64,000 nt of DNA from the NCBI RefSeq assembly GCF_002865585.1, contig NZ_CP025581.1, positions 3,534,001 to 3,598,000 on the forward strand, in the 5' to 3' direction. Source of the stretch: Nocardioides houyundeii (lineage in GTDB: Bacteria > Actinomycetota > Actinomycetes > Propionibacteriales > Nocardioidaceae). Below the pieces are notes generated by a model. It was not told the origin of the DNA. It saw nothing but the letters and a program-made list of their open reading frames with translations, and did not search any database. This document shows positions 55,141 to 62,761 of the stretch, one piece after another; within the stretch, counting starts at the first letter, position 1; each line of letters starts with the position of its first letter. Both the position numbers and the translations under genes were made by a program.

Positions 55141-55802
55141 TCCGAGTCGTCGTCGCCGACGACCAGCCGCTGGTGCGAGCCGGGCTCGGCACCCTGCTCG
55201 GCGCCGAGCCGGACATCACCGTCGTGGCGCTGGCCGCGGACGGCCGCGAGGCGGTCGAGGCCGCGCGCCGCCTGCGGCCCGACGTGGTCTGCATGGACGT
55301 CCGGATGCCCCACCAGGACGGCATCAGCGCCACCCGCGAGCTCTGCGGTCCCGGGGTCGAGGACCCGATACCGGTGCTGGTGCTCACCACCTTCGACATC
55401 GACGAGCACCTGTTCGGGGCGCTGGAGGCCGGCGCGTCGGGCTTCCTGCTCAAGGACGCCGAGCCCGAGGTGCTGGTCGCCGCGGTGCGCACCGTGGCCC
55501 GGGGCAACGGCACCCTGGACGACGCGCTCACCAAGCGGGTGCTCCGCGAGGTGGTGACCCGGCGCGAGACCCGGCCGGTGACCGCCGGGCGCGCCTCGGA
55601 GCTGCTCACCGCCCGGGAGCTGGACATCCTGCTGCTGCTGGCCCAGGGCATGTCCAACGACGAGATCGCCGCCGAGCTGTTCCTGGAGACCTCGACGGTG
55701 AAGTCGCACCTGGCCCGGATGATGCCGAAGATCGGCGTCCGCTCACGGCTCCAGGCCGCCGTCTGGGCCTACCAGAACAAGGTCGTGGCCATCCCCGACT
55801 GA
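55137..55802 (+). CDS. NarL/FixJ-type response regulator
   Basis: 221 residues: receiver domain with acidic pocket ADD, phospho-acceptor Asp54 in VCMDVRMP and Lys in FLLKDAE, then a LuxR-type helix-turn-helix (LTARELDILLLLAQGMSNDEIAAELFLETSTVKSHLARM). It is partnered with the kinase immediately upstream. It probably activates the ABC exporter genes that follow; a hairpin-like dyad just after its stop is the candidate target. Confidence 0.93.
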   Translation: MIRVVVADDQPLVRAGLGTLLGAEPDITVVALAADGREAVEAARRLRPDVVCMDVRMPHQDGISATRELCGPGVEDPIPVLVLTTFDIDEHLFGALEAGASGFLLKDAEPEVLVAAVRTVARGNGTLDDALTKRVLREVVTRRETRPVTAGRASELLTARELDILLLLAQGMSNDEIAAELFLETSTVKSHLARMMPKIGVRSRLQAAVWAYQNKVVAIPD

Positions 55803-55807
55803 GCGGC

Positions 55808-55825
55808 TTGCATCGAAGGATGCAA
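55808..55825. promoter_or_regulatory. perfect 7-bp dyad, candidate response-regulator operator
   Basis: TTGCATC-GAAG-GATGCAA lies 5 bases after the regulator stop and 92 bases before the ABC exporter ATPase. NarL/LuxR-type regulators bind short dyads of this kind. A related TCATCCTTGC is found 13 bp further downstream. It could equally act as a weak terminator of the two-component operon. Confidence 0.5.
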
Positions 55826-55917
55826 CCTCCTTGGGTCATCCTTGCGGCGCTCGTGGCGCACCCCCGGTCGCTCCTAGCGTGGCTGACGTCCCAGCCGAGC
55901 CGCCCGAGGAGCCCGCC

Positions 55918-56697
55918 ATGACCAGCCCCAGCACCCAGCCCGCCACCGCGCCGCCCCCGGCCGCGGCCACCGCCGGAGTCGCCGTACGCCTGGAGGAGGT
56001 GCACAAGCAGTACGGCGGCACGCCCGCGCCGGTGCCCGCGCTGCGCGGGATCTCCCTGACGCTGCCCACCGGATCCTTCACCGCCGTGATGGGCCCCTCG
56101 GGCTCGGGCAAGTCGACGCTGCTGAACTGTGCCGCCGGCCTCGACGTGCCCACCAGCGGCCGGGTCTGGGTGGGCGGTGCGGAGATCAGCACCCTGAGCC
56201 CCGACGCCCTGACCCGGTTCCGCCGTGAGCACGTGGGCTTCGTCTTCCAGGACTACAACCTGATCGCGCACCTCAGCGTCGCCGACAACGTGCGGCTGCC
56301 CGTCGTGCTGGCCGGCCGCGAGCCCGACCTCGCCTGGCAGGAGGAGCTGCTCGCCGAGATCGGCCTGACCGGCATGGAGGACCGCCGGCCCGGCGAGCTG
56401 TCCGGCGGGCAGGCCCAGCGGGTCGCCATCGCGCGGGCCCTGTTCTCCCGGCCCACCGTGGTCTTCGCCGACGAGCCGACCGGAGCCCTGGACTCGCGCA
56501 CCGGCACCGCGGTGCTCACCCTCCTGCGCAAGACCGCGAGCCGGCTGCGCCAGACGGTGGTGGTGGTGACCCACGACGCCCGGGTGGCCGCCGCGTCCGA
56601 GCAGGTGCTGCTGCTGGCCGACGGCCGGCTGGTGGACCGGCTCGACGAGCCGACCGCCGAGCAGGTCACCGCCCGCATGCTCACCCTGGGCCGGTGA
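55918..56697 (+). CDS. ABC exporter ATPase (MacB/LolD/BceA-like)
   Basis: 259 residues: after an Ala/Pro-rich N-terminus come Walker A GPSGSGKST (59-67), Q-loop VFQDYNLIAHLS, signature LSGGQAQR and Walker B VVFADEPTGALDS. The DEPTGALD form is typical of exporters of the MacB, LolD and BceA families. It energises the FtsX-type permease encoded next, which it overlaps by 4 bases. GAGGAG precedes ATG 55918; an upstream frame from 55831 is ignored because homology starts later. Control by the adjacent two-component system is likely. Confidence 0.92.
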   Translation: MTSPSTQPATAPPPAAATAGVAVRLEEVHKQYGGTPAPVPALRGISLTLPTGSFTAVMGPSGSGKSTLLNCAAGLDVPTSGRVWVGGAEISTLSPDALTRFRREHVGFVFQDYNLIAHLSVADNVRLPVVLAGREPDLAWQEELLAEIGLTGMEDRRPGELSGGQAQRVAIARALFSRPTVVFADEPTGALDSRTGTAVLTLLRKTASRLRQTVVVVTHDARVAAASEQVLLLADGRLVDRLDEPTAEQVTARMLTLGR

Positions 56698-58589
56698 GGG
56701 CCATGTGGTCGCTGGCTCGTTCCGGCACGCGGGCCCACCTGGCCGCGATGACCGGCACCTTCGTCGTCCTGGCGCTCGCCGGAGCGCTCGTCGCCGGCAC
56801 CGGCGTGCTGTTCGAGTCCGGTCTGCGCACCTCCGGCGACGCGGGGGAAGGCGGCCTGCTGGTCGCGCTGGCCAGCTCGTTCGCCGGGACCACCCTGGTC
56901 CTGGTGGTGCTCGTCGTCGCCGCCACCGTCTCCCTGGCGCTGCGCCAGCGCCAGCGCGACTTCGCGCTGCTGCGCGCGGTGGGCGCCACCCGGGCGCAGG
57001 TGCGCCGCCTGGTCGGTCTCGAGGTCGTCCTGGTGACTCTCGTCGCGGTGCCGACCGGAGCGATCCCCGGACTGTTCGCCGTACGCCGGCTGACCCCGCT
57101 GCTGCTGGAGGCACAGATGGTGCCGGCCGGGTTCACCATGGCCCGTTCGCCGCTGCCGGTGCTCGTCGCTGTGGCCTTCCTTCTCCCGGTCGCCCACCTC
57201 GCCGCCCGCCTGGCGAGCCGGGAGACGCTGCGCACCCCGCCGACCACGGCCGTGCGGCAGAGCGTGGTCGAGCCGGCCGGCATCGGCCCGGTACGCCGGA
57301 TCTCGGCACTGGCGCTGGCGGTCTGCGGCCTGGTGGCGGCGTTCAGCCCGCTGGTGGTGCCGGGCACCATCGGCAGCGCCGCCGCAGCCACCTCGGCGTT
57401 CCTGCTGGTCGCCGCCGCAGCCCTGGCCGGACCGCTGCTGGTGGCATGGGTGCTCGGTGCCACCCACCGGGTGCCGGGCGGCCCCGCCACCACGCTGGCG
57501 CTGGCCAACACCCGCGGCTTCTCCCGCCGGCTGACGACCGCGGTGGTGCCGTTGGCACTGGTGCTCGCCGTCGGCACCGTGCAGACCACCGTCGACGACA
57601 CGGTCGCCGAGGCCGCCACCCGGCAGCTGGCCGACGGCCTGCGCGCGGACCTGGTCGTCACCTCGCCGGGACTCGACGCCGCCGGGCTGGCCGAGCTGGC
57701 CGCCGTACCGGGGGTGGAGAGCGCGACCGCACTCGGCTCGGTGACCGCGCGGGTGCGCGTCGACGACGAGCTCGGCGGCATCGAGGCGCTCTCCTGGGAG
57801 GCCGCCCAGCTGCGGACGCTGCCGGCCGGAGGCGCGGGACGGGTCCTCGACCTCGACGTCGTCGAGGGCGACCTCGCCGCGCTGGACCGGCCCGACACGG
57901 TCGCGATCAGCCGGGATGCCTCCCTGGACACCGGCAAGGGCGTCGGCGAGACGCTCCTGATCCGCTGGCCCTCGGGGGTCGAGGCCCCCGCCGAGGTGGT
58001 GGCGGTCCACGACCGGGGCCTGGGCTTCGGCGGCTACCTGACCGGTCGGGCGACACCGGCCGCGCACGGGGCGGACGCCGCCCCGGACACCGTGCTGCTG
58101 ACCACCAGCGGCCCGGGCGCCGAGCAGGCCGTGGCCGGGCTGGGGCTCACGGTGCGCGACGAGGCCGGCTACGTCGCGGCGGCGAGCGCCGGGGACGACG
58201 CCGGTCGTGCCCTCTCCACGGCGATGCTGCTCGCCCTGCTCCTGTTCGTGGGCATCGCGGCCGCCAACACCCTGGTGCTCACCACGGCCGGGCGACGCTC
58301 CGAGCTGACGCTGCTGCGGCGCACCGGCGCCACCAACGCCCAGCTGGTGGGGATGGCCGGGGTGGAGGCCCTGGTGGCGGGAGTCGCGGCCTGGGTCATC
58401 GCGGTGGCCGCGGTCGTCCCCTCCGTGCTCGGGGTGAGCTTCGGGCTGCTCGGTCCCAGCGTGCCGCCGATCGACCTGGTGACCCTCGGTGGCCTCACCC
58501 TGGTCGTGCTCCTCGTCCCGCTGCTGACGGTGGTCCCGGTCGTCGTCTCGGCCAACCGTCGGGCGGGCGCCGAGATGATCCGCGGATGA
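56694..58589 (+). CDS. FtsX-type ABC exporter permease
   Basis: 631 residues in two FtsX-like halves. An N-terminal helix is followed by three helices (about 60-170), two more pairs, a large extracellular region (about 300-470) and a final three-helix FtsX block (LLALLLFVGIAAANTLVLTT ... GVEALVAGVAAWVIAVAAVV). LRQRQRDFALLRAVGATRAQVRRLVGLE and RRSELTLLRRTGATNAQLVGM are the ATPase-contact loops. This layout fits lipoprotein or peptide-antibiotic export/resistance pumps. It starts at GTG overlapping the ATPase stop. The substrate is unknown. Confidence 0.88.
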   Translation: MRAMWSLARSGTRAHLAAMTGTFVVLALAGALVAGTGVLFESGLRTSGDAGEGGLLVALASSFAGTTLVLVVLVVAATVSLALRQRQRDFALLRAVGATRAQVRRLVGLEVVLVTLVAVPTGAIPGLFAVRRLTPLLLEAQMVPAGFTMARSPLPVLVAVAFLLPVAHLAARLASRETLRTPPTTAVRQSVVEPAGIGPVRRISALALAVCGLVAAFSPLVVPGTIGSAAAATSAFLLVAAAALAGPLLVAWVLGATHRVPGGPATTLALANTRGFSRRLTTAVVPLALVLAVGTVQTTVDDTVAEAATRQLADGLRADLVVTSPGLDAAGLAELAAVPGVESATALGSVTARVRVDDELGGIEALSWEAAQLRTLPAGGAGRVLDLDVVEGDLAALDRPDTVAISRDASLDTGKGVGETLLIRWPSGVEAPAEVVAVHDRGLGFGGYLTGRATPAAHGADAAPDTVLLTTSGPGAEQAVAGLGLTVRDEAGYVAAASAGDDAGRALSTAMLLALLLFVGIAAANTLVLTTAGRRSELTLLRRTGATNAQLVGMAGVEALVAGVAAWVIAVAAVVPSVLGVSFGLLGPSVPPIDLVTLGGLTLVVLLVPLLTVVPVVVSANRRAGAEMIRG

Positions 58590-58617
58590 GCTCACCCGGT
58601 CTGATTGACTGCTCCCC

Positions 58618-59139
58618 ATGCGAACCCACGGCTCCGGTCTCCGCCTCGGCTCCTCCCTCGGGACAGCCCTGCTCCTCGGCCTCCTCACCGCCTGCAGCAG
58701 CAGCGCCTCGGCGGTCGACGCCGACACGTTGGAGAAGCACGTGCAGGACAACGTCACCGGGGACGCCGGCGTCGAGCTCAGCGTCGACTGCCCCGAGGAC
58801 CTCGAGGCCGAGGTCGACGCGACGGCCAGCTGCACGGTCGACGACGGCGAGGGACAGACCGGGGTCCGGTTCACCACCACCGAGGTGGACGGCGACGAGG
58901 TCTCCTACGAGACCGTGCCCTTCCTCGCGGCCGAGACCCTGGAGACCGCGCTGGCCGGCCAGCTGACGGAGCAGGGCTTCGAGGTGACCGACCTGACCTG
59001 CCCCGGCGAGCTCGACGGGGTCAAGGACGAGACCACCGAGTGCACCGCCACCTCCCAGGGCCAGGAGGGCTCCATCGGGGTGACCGTCACCGAGATCGAC
59101 GGCCTGCGCATCGGCTTCTCCTGGAAGGCGCTGAGCTGA
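58618..59139 (+). CDS. DUF4333 lipoprotein with two repeats
   Basis: 173 residues: signal peptide and lipobox LTA-C26, then two tandem DUF4333-like units. Each has a VDCPEDLEAEVDATASCTV / LTCPGELDGVKDETTECTA core with a Cys pair about 15 residues apart, likely a disulfide. DUF4333 proteins are common, uncharacterised actinobacterial envelope lipoproteins. It is followed after one base by the membrane-anchored protein at 59141. Confidence 0.85.
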   Translation: MRTHGSGLRLGSSLGTALLLGLLTACSSSASAVDADTLEKHVQDNVTGDAGVELSVDCPEDLEAEVDATASCTVDDGEGQTGVRFTTTEVDGDEVSYETVPFLAAETLETALAGQLTEQGFEVTDLTCPGELDGVKDETTECTATSQGQEGSIGVTVTEIDGLRIGFSWKALS

Positions 59140-59140
59140 G

Positions 59141-59671
59141 ATGAGCACCCCCGTCACCGACGAGTTCGTACGACGGGTCCGGGACGCCACCGAGGGCACG
59201 CCGTACGTCGTGACCCGCACCAGCAGTGGCTTCGACCTGTCCCTGGACGTGGCCGACGCGCAGTGGTTCGGCCTGTTCAACCGGGCCGGCCTGCGCAAGG
59301 TGTTCGTGCACCACGTCAAGGTCACCCCGGACACCTTCAGCATCACCGACGACTCCACCGAGATCCGCTGGGAGGCCGGGCACCCCAAGATCGCGGGGTC
59401 GGCCTCGCGCAGCATGGGCCGCAGCATCGAGTTCGGCCACGAGAAGATCTGGGCGATCCGCGACGACGGCACCGTGGGCCGGGTCGTGGACTACAAGTTC
59501 GACTCCGAGGAGGGGCGGGACCTGATCACGCTCATCGGCAAGGACCTGGGCCTGGCCTCCAAGGCGGGCGGCGCGGAGAAGATCGGCCTCTACGCCGCCC
59601 TCAGCGTCCCGGTGCTGATCGTGCTGGGGCTGCTGCTGGTGCTGGTGCTCTGGCTCACCGGTCAGATCTGA
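59141..59671 (+). CDS. hypothetical protein with C-terminal membrane anchor
   Basis: 176 residues. The first about 145 are soluble and beta-rich (YVVTRTSSGFDLSLDVADAQWF ... IRWEAGHPKIAGSASRSMGRS), and the C-terminal 25 (LYAALSVPVLIVLGLLLVLVLWL) form one transmembrane helix, so the domain faces the cytosol if tail-anchored. I do not recognise the family. It is coupled to the DUF4333 lipoprotein (1-base gap) and converges with the type VII-type operon. Confidence 0.7.
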   Translation: MSTPVTDEFVRRVRDATEGTPYVVTRTSSGFDLSLDVADAQWFGLFNRAGLRKVFVHHVKVTPDTFSITDDSTEIRWEAGHPKIAGSASRSMGRSIEFGHEKIWAIRDDGTVGRVVDYKFDSEEGRDLITLIGKDLGLASKAGGAEKIGLYAALSVPVLIVLGLLLVLVLWLTGQI

Positions 59672-59684
59672 CCCGTCGAGCAGG

Positions 59685-60200
59685 TCAGCTCGACTCGGGC
59701 GAGGAGTGCGAGCCGTCGGGCGCGACCGGCTTGACCGTGCTCATGAACGCCTGGAACTCACGCCCCACCACGTCGAACTGCTCCGCGGCGCAGGTGACGG
59801 TGTAGATCACCACCACCCGTCGGCTGGGATCCTTGACGTCGACCAGACCGGAGAGCACCTGTCCCTGGCGCAGCTCCCAACCGCGGCCGTCGATGGTGGC
59901 GGTGACGCCGAGCAGCTGCAGGATCGCCGGGGCCTCCTCGGAGCCGATCTCCTTGCGGTCCAGGAGCTCCACCTCGTCCGCCTGGGCGCGGGCCAGCTCG
60001 ACGGACTCGTCGGCGATGGTCTCCAGGGTGATGTAGTCCAGGCGCCAGTCCCCGCTGATGCTCAGGATCGGCACGTAGTCCCCGGGGGCGTCGCGACGCA
60101 CCGCCATGAAGGCGGCGTTGTCCACGCCCCACTCCTCGGGGCGCACCGGCTCCCAGCCCTCGGGGAGGCGGAACTCGACGGGGACGGGCAGCTTGCTCAC
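59685..60200 (-). CDS. LpqN/DUF1795-like small protein of the type VII-type operon
   Basis: 171 residues with the LpqN/LpqT or PsbP-like fold: PVEFRLPEGWEPVRPEEWG, then DYVPILSISGDW, and WELRQGQVLSGLVDVKDPSRRVVVIYTVTCAAEQFDVVGREFQAFMSTV. The variant here has no signal peptide, so it is cytosolic. DUF1795/DcrB-like proteins occur beside toxin and WXG genes, where they may act as chaperones. GTG 60200 is chosen because an AGAGAGG motif precedes it. It is third in the operon, 34 bases after the large effector-like gene. Confidence 0.7.
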   Translation of the reverse strand: MSKLPVPVEFRLPEGWEPVRPEEWGVDNAAFMAVRRDAPGDYVPILSISGDWRLDYITLETIADESVELARAQADEVELLDRKEIGSEEAPAILQLLGVTATIDGRGWELRQGQVLSGLVDVKDPSRRVVVIYTVTCAAEQFDVVGREFQAFMSTVKPVAPDGSHSSPESS

Positions 60201-60234
60201 AGGGTGGGCCTCTCTGGTGCGGGGTGGACGGTCA

Positions 60235-61527
60235 TCACGGGAACCAGCCGCCGATGTGCTCGACGACGTCCTTGCCGGTCTCATAGATCTTGGGGAAGTC
60301 GAGCGTCACCTCGCCGCTGACCTTGCCGCCCACTCCCCAGGCGACGCCGCCGCTGCCGCCGATGGTGAACCGGCCGGAGTCGTAGCCGACGTTGACGTCG
60401 CCCCCGATCCCGGCACCGGCCCAGCCCTCGACCCCGACCTTGCCTCCGACGCCGCCCACGTCGAGCTCGCCGTCCACCCCGGCGCGGGCGCCGGCGAACA
60501 GCTCCCCGCTGGCGTGCGCGCCGTTGCGGCCGAACAGCGCCTTGCCCTCCGCCGAGGCAGCCACCTCGGCGTTGCCGGACACCTTGGCCTCCGCGGCGCC
60601 GTACTCGCCGCCGAACTCACCGTCCACACCGACCGCGGTGACCTTGCCGCTCAGGTCGACGCGCAGACCGTCGGAGTCGATGCCGGCCCCCGCCTTGCCC
60701 TCGGCAGCGAGGAACTTGAACGTGCCGTCGGCGTTCATCTTGGCGTCGCCCCAGTAGTCCTCCCAGCTGCCCTTGGAGCGGAAGAACCACGCGGCGCCGC
60801 CGGCCTCGCCGAAGTTGAGCGAGAAGTCGTCCCAGTTGCGTCCCGGAGCGCCCTCGCGCGGGTCGCTGCCGAACGCCTCGGACAGCGGGCCCCAGTTGAA
60901 CGAGGGTCCCTTGGCCTCGCCCTCGGCGCCGAACCAGCCACTCTCGGACTCGGTGCGGGAGCCGTCCTCCTTGCCCAGCTTGGTGGTGGCGCTCTGGCCC
61001 GCCTGGTCCAGCTCGCTGCGCGCGGTCTCGAGCAGCTCCTCGGCCTCCTTGCGCAGCGCCGCCCCGGGGTCGCCGGGACCGGCGCCGGGGTGCGGCGGCA
61101 TCTCGTCCAGGGGGCGCCCCTCGGCCACCGCGGCGTTCCAGGTCTGCCGGGTCTTCTCCCACGAGTCGTACGCCTCGATGCGCTTGGTCTCGCCCTGCTC
61201 CCACTTGGCGAGCGCTTCGGCGGCCTTGCCCTGGGCGGTCTCGAGCTGGCCGGCGTAGGTCTCCAGTGCCTTGGCGGAGGTGTCCAGGAGCTTGAGGTAG
61301 AGCTTCCAGCGCTCCCGCTCCTCCTCGTGGGAGGACTCGTAGGAGGTGGCGGCGAGGCCGGTCCAGCCGGGGACCCGCGCGGCGCTGAAGCTGTCGAAGG
61401 CCCCGTCGGTCTTGGTGTGCAGCCCGGTGAGGGTGGTGACGACGGCGCGCACGGCGCTGACGTCACCGGGCACCAGCTCGCGGTGGTCGGAGGTCTCGCC
61501 CAGCTCCTTGGAGGCGGGGGCCGTCAC
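60235..61527 (-). CDS. putative type VII-secreted protein with WXG-like N-terminus and Gly-rich beta domain
   Basis: 430 residues. The first about 130 are helical with PGWTGLAATSY (a WxG-type turn) and a long coiled segment (EEERERWKLYLKLLDTSAKALE). The middle is charged and acidic. The C-terminal about 170 (GKAGAGIDSDGLRVDLSGKV ... GKVGVEGWAGAGIGGDVNVG) alternate Gly, Ala and charged residues like a repetitive beta-barrel or solenoid. No known toxin motif or nuclease residues are visible. GTG 61527 overlaps the upstream stop (GTGA). No ESX machinery is in the window, so secretion is inferred from the N-terminal architecture. Confidence 0.75.
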   Translation of the reverse strand: MTAPASKELGETSDHRELVPGDVSAVRAVVTTLTGLHTKTDGAFDSFSAARVPGWTGLAATSYESSHEEERERWKLYLKLLDTSAKALETYAGQLETAQGKAAEALAKWEQGETKRIEAYDSWEKTRQTWNAAVAEGRPLDEMPPHPGAGPGDPGAALRKEAEELLETARSELDQAGQSATTKLGKEDGSRTESESGWFGAEGEAKGPSFNWGPLSEAFGSDPREGAPGRNWDDFSLNFGEAGGAAWFFRSKGSWEDYWGDAKMNADGTFKFLAAEGKAGAGIDSDGLRVDLSGKVTAVGVDGEFGGEYGAAEAKVSGNAEVAASAEGKALFGRNGAHASGELFAGARAGVDGELDVGGVGGKVGVEGWAGAGIGGDVNVGYDSGRFTIGGSGGVAWGVGGKVSGEVTLDFPKIYETGKDVVEHIGGWFP

Positions 61528-61889
61528 GGGGCCACCGCTCGCGGGCCGCTCGCGGGGGCGCCGGAGGGACCGGGCAGCTCCAGGCCGGGTCGGCCGAACA
61601 GGTCCTTGCTCGGGTCGAACCTGGTGACGACCCCCTGCTCGCCTGCCTCCAGGTCGTCCGCGGTCTCGCCCAGGTCGCCGGCCATCGTGGTGGCCGCGCT
61701 GCTGAGCTGGGTGTTGGCGTCGCGGCAGTAGTCGAGGATGGTGCCGGTCCACTGCGCGAGCTCGACGTGGCCGAACGTCGCGCCGTCCACCCCTTCGCCA
61801 CTCACGTACAGGCAGGCCAGGGGCTCCGCGGCGGAGTGCAGCTTCTTCGCGGCGCCGCGCAGCTCCTCGGGCACGACCTCGAGTGTCAT
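61524..61889 (-). CDS. WXG100/EspC-like type VII secretion protein
   Basis: 121 residues. Two helices separated by a WTG turn (ELAQWTGTILDYCRDANTQL) resemble the ESX-1 EspC/DUF2580 group of small secreted partners: LEVVPEELRGAAKKLHSAAEPL at the start and TTMAGDLGETADDLEAGEQ near the end. It ends in a Pro/Gly tail (LFGRPGLELPGPSG). It is first in the operon, overlaps the large effector-like gene by 4 bases, and is therefore its probable secretion partner. Confidence 0.8.
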   Translation of the reverse strand: MTLEVVPEELRGAAKKLHSAAEPLACLYVSGEGVDGATFGHVELAQWTGTILDYCRDANTQLSSAATTMAGDLGETADDLEAGEQGVVTRFDPSKDLFGRPGLELPGPSGAPASGPRAVAP

Positions 61890-62019
61890 CGCTTCTCCGT
61901 CCGACGTGGCAGTTGCACGTCTCTCCTATCCCCCGCCAGCACCTGTTGAAACCCCGGCAGCGGCCGGCCCGGCCACTGGGGAAGATCTATCACGCCCCGG
62001 GCGTCGTGCCGGCGTCGGA

Positions 62020-62025
62020 GATACT
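62020..62025 (+). promoter_or_regulatory. -10-like GATACT of a probable leaderless sirtuin transcript
   Basis: GATACTGGCGGCATG nearly repeats the tetR start region TAGACTGGTGGCATG at 45101. The hexamer ends 6 bases before the ATG and there is no ribosome-binding site. Confidence 0.45.
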
Positions 62026-62031
62026 GGCGGC

Positions 62032-62724
62032 ATGAAGGTCGTGATCCTGACCGGTGCCGGCATCTCCGCGGAGAGCGGGGTGCCCACCTTCCGCGACGCC
62101 GACGGCCTCTGGGAGGGCCACGACGTGATGCAGGTGGCCACCCCCGAGGGCTTCGAGGCGGATCCGGCGCTGGTGCAGCGCTTCTACGACCTGCGGCGCG
62201 CCCACCTGTCCCGGGTGGAGCCGAACGCGGCGCACCTGGCGCTGGGCCGGTTGGCCGAGCACCTGGGCGACGACCTGGTCGTGGTCACCCAGAACGTCGA
62301 CGACCTGCACGAGCGCGGCGGCGTGGAGCACGTGCTGCACATGCACGGCGAGCTCAACTCGGCGCTGTGCCGGGCCTGCCTGGCCCGCTTCCCGTGGTAC
62401 GACGACCTCGCGCCAGAGCCGCCCTGCCCGCGGTGCGGCGCCCACCTGCTGCGGCCCGACGTGGTCTGGTTCGGCGAGATGCCGCTGCACATGGACGAGA
62501 CCCTGGAGGCGCTGGAGCAGGCCGACGTCTTCGCGGCCATCGGCACCTCTGGGATGGTGCAGCCGGCGGCGAGCTTCGTGCACTTCGCCCGCGCCAACGG
62601 CGCTCACACCATCGAGCTGAACCTGGAGCCCACCCCGGGCACCGAGGACTTCGAGGAGTCCCGGCTGGGCCGGGCCGGCGACCTGGTGCCGCAGTGGGTC
62701 TCGGAGCTGGTCGCCGTCGCCTGA
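62032..62724 (+). CDS. NAD-dependent protein deacylase, class III sirtuin (CobB-like)
   Basis: 230 residues. NAD-binding GAGISAESGVPTFRD is at 8-22, TQNVDDLH and the catalytic His in HMHGEL follow, and two Cys pairs (CRAC and CPRC) form the zinc ribbon. The motif FYDLRR places Tyr and Arg three residues apart, as in class III (SIRT5/CobB) enzymes that remove succinyl or malonyl groups. It acts on acyl-lysine of metabolic enzymes in the cytosol. The start is set by the leaderless promoter and the canonical N-terminus. Confidence 0.93.
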   Translation: MKVVILTGAGISAESGVPTFRDADGLWEGHDVMQVATPEGFEADPALVQRFYDLRRAHLSRVEPNAAHLALGRLAEHLGDDLVVVTQNVDDLHERGGVEHVLHMHGELNSALCRACLARFPWYDDLAPEPPCPRCGAHLLRPDVVWFGEMPLHMDETLEALEQADVFAAIGTSGMVQPAASFVHFARANGAHTIELNLEPTPGTEDFEESRLGRAGDLVPQWVSELVAVA

Positions 62725-62761
62725 CCGGCACCCACGCCGGCACCGGCACCGGCACCGGCGA

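Noticed and set aside
55141..55921. Kinase open frame running through the whole response-regulator gene as a fusion protein
   Set aside because: The sequence after HGPTPEG is Arg/Gly-rich nonsense, while a one-base correction ends the kinase precisely at the regulator start.
62725..62761. Tandem CACCGG/CCGGCA repeats between the sirtuin and the GAF kinase
   Set aside because: A few imperfect 6-bp units in a short convergent gap are expected at this GC content; no array or conserved spacer pattern.
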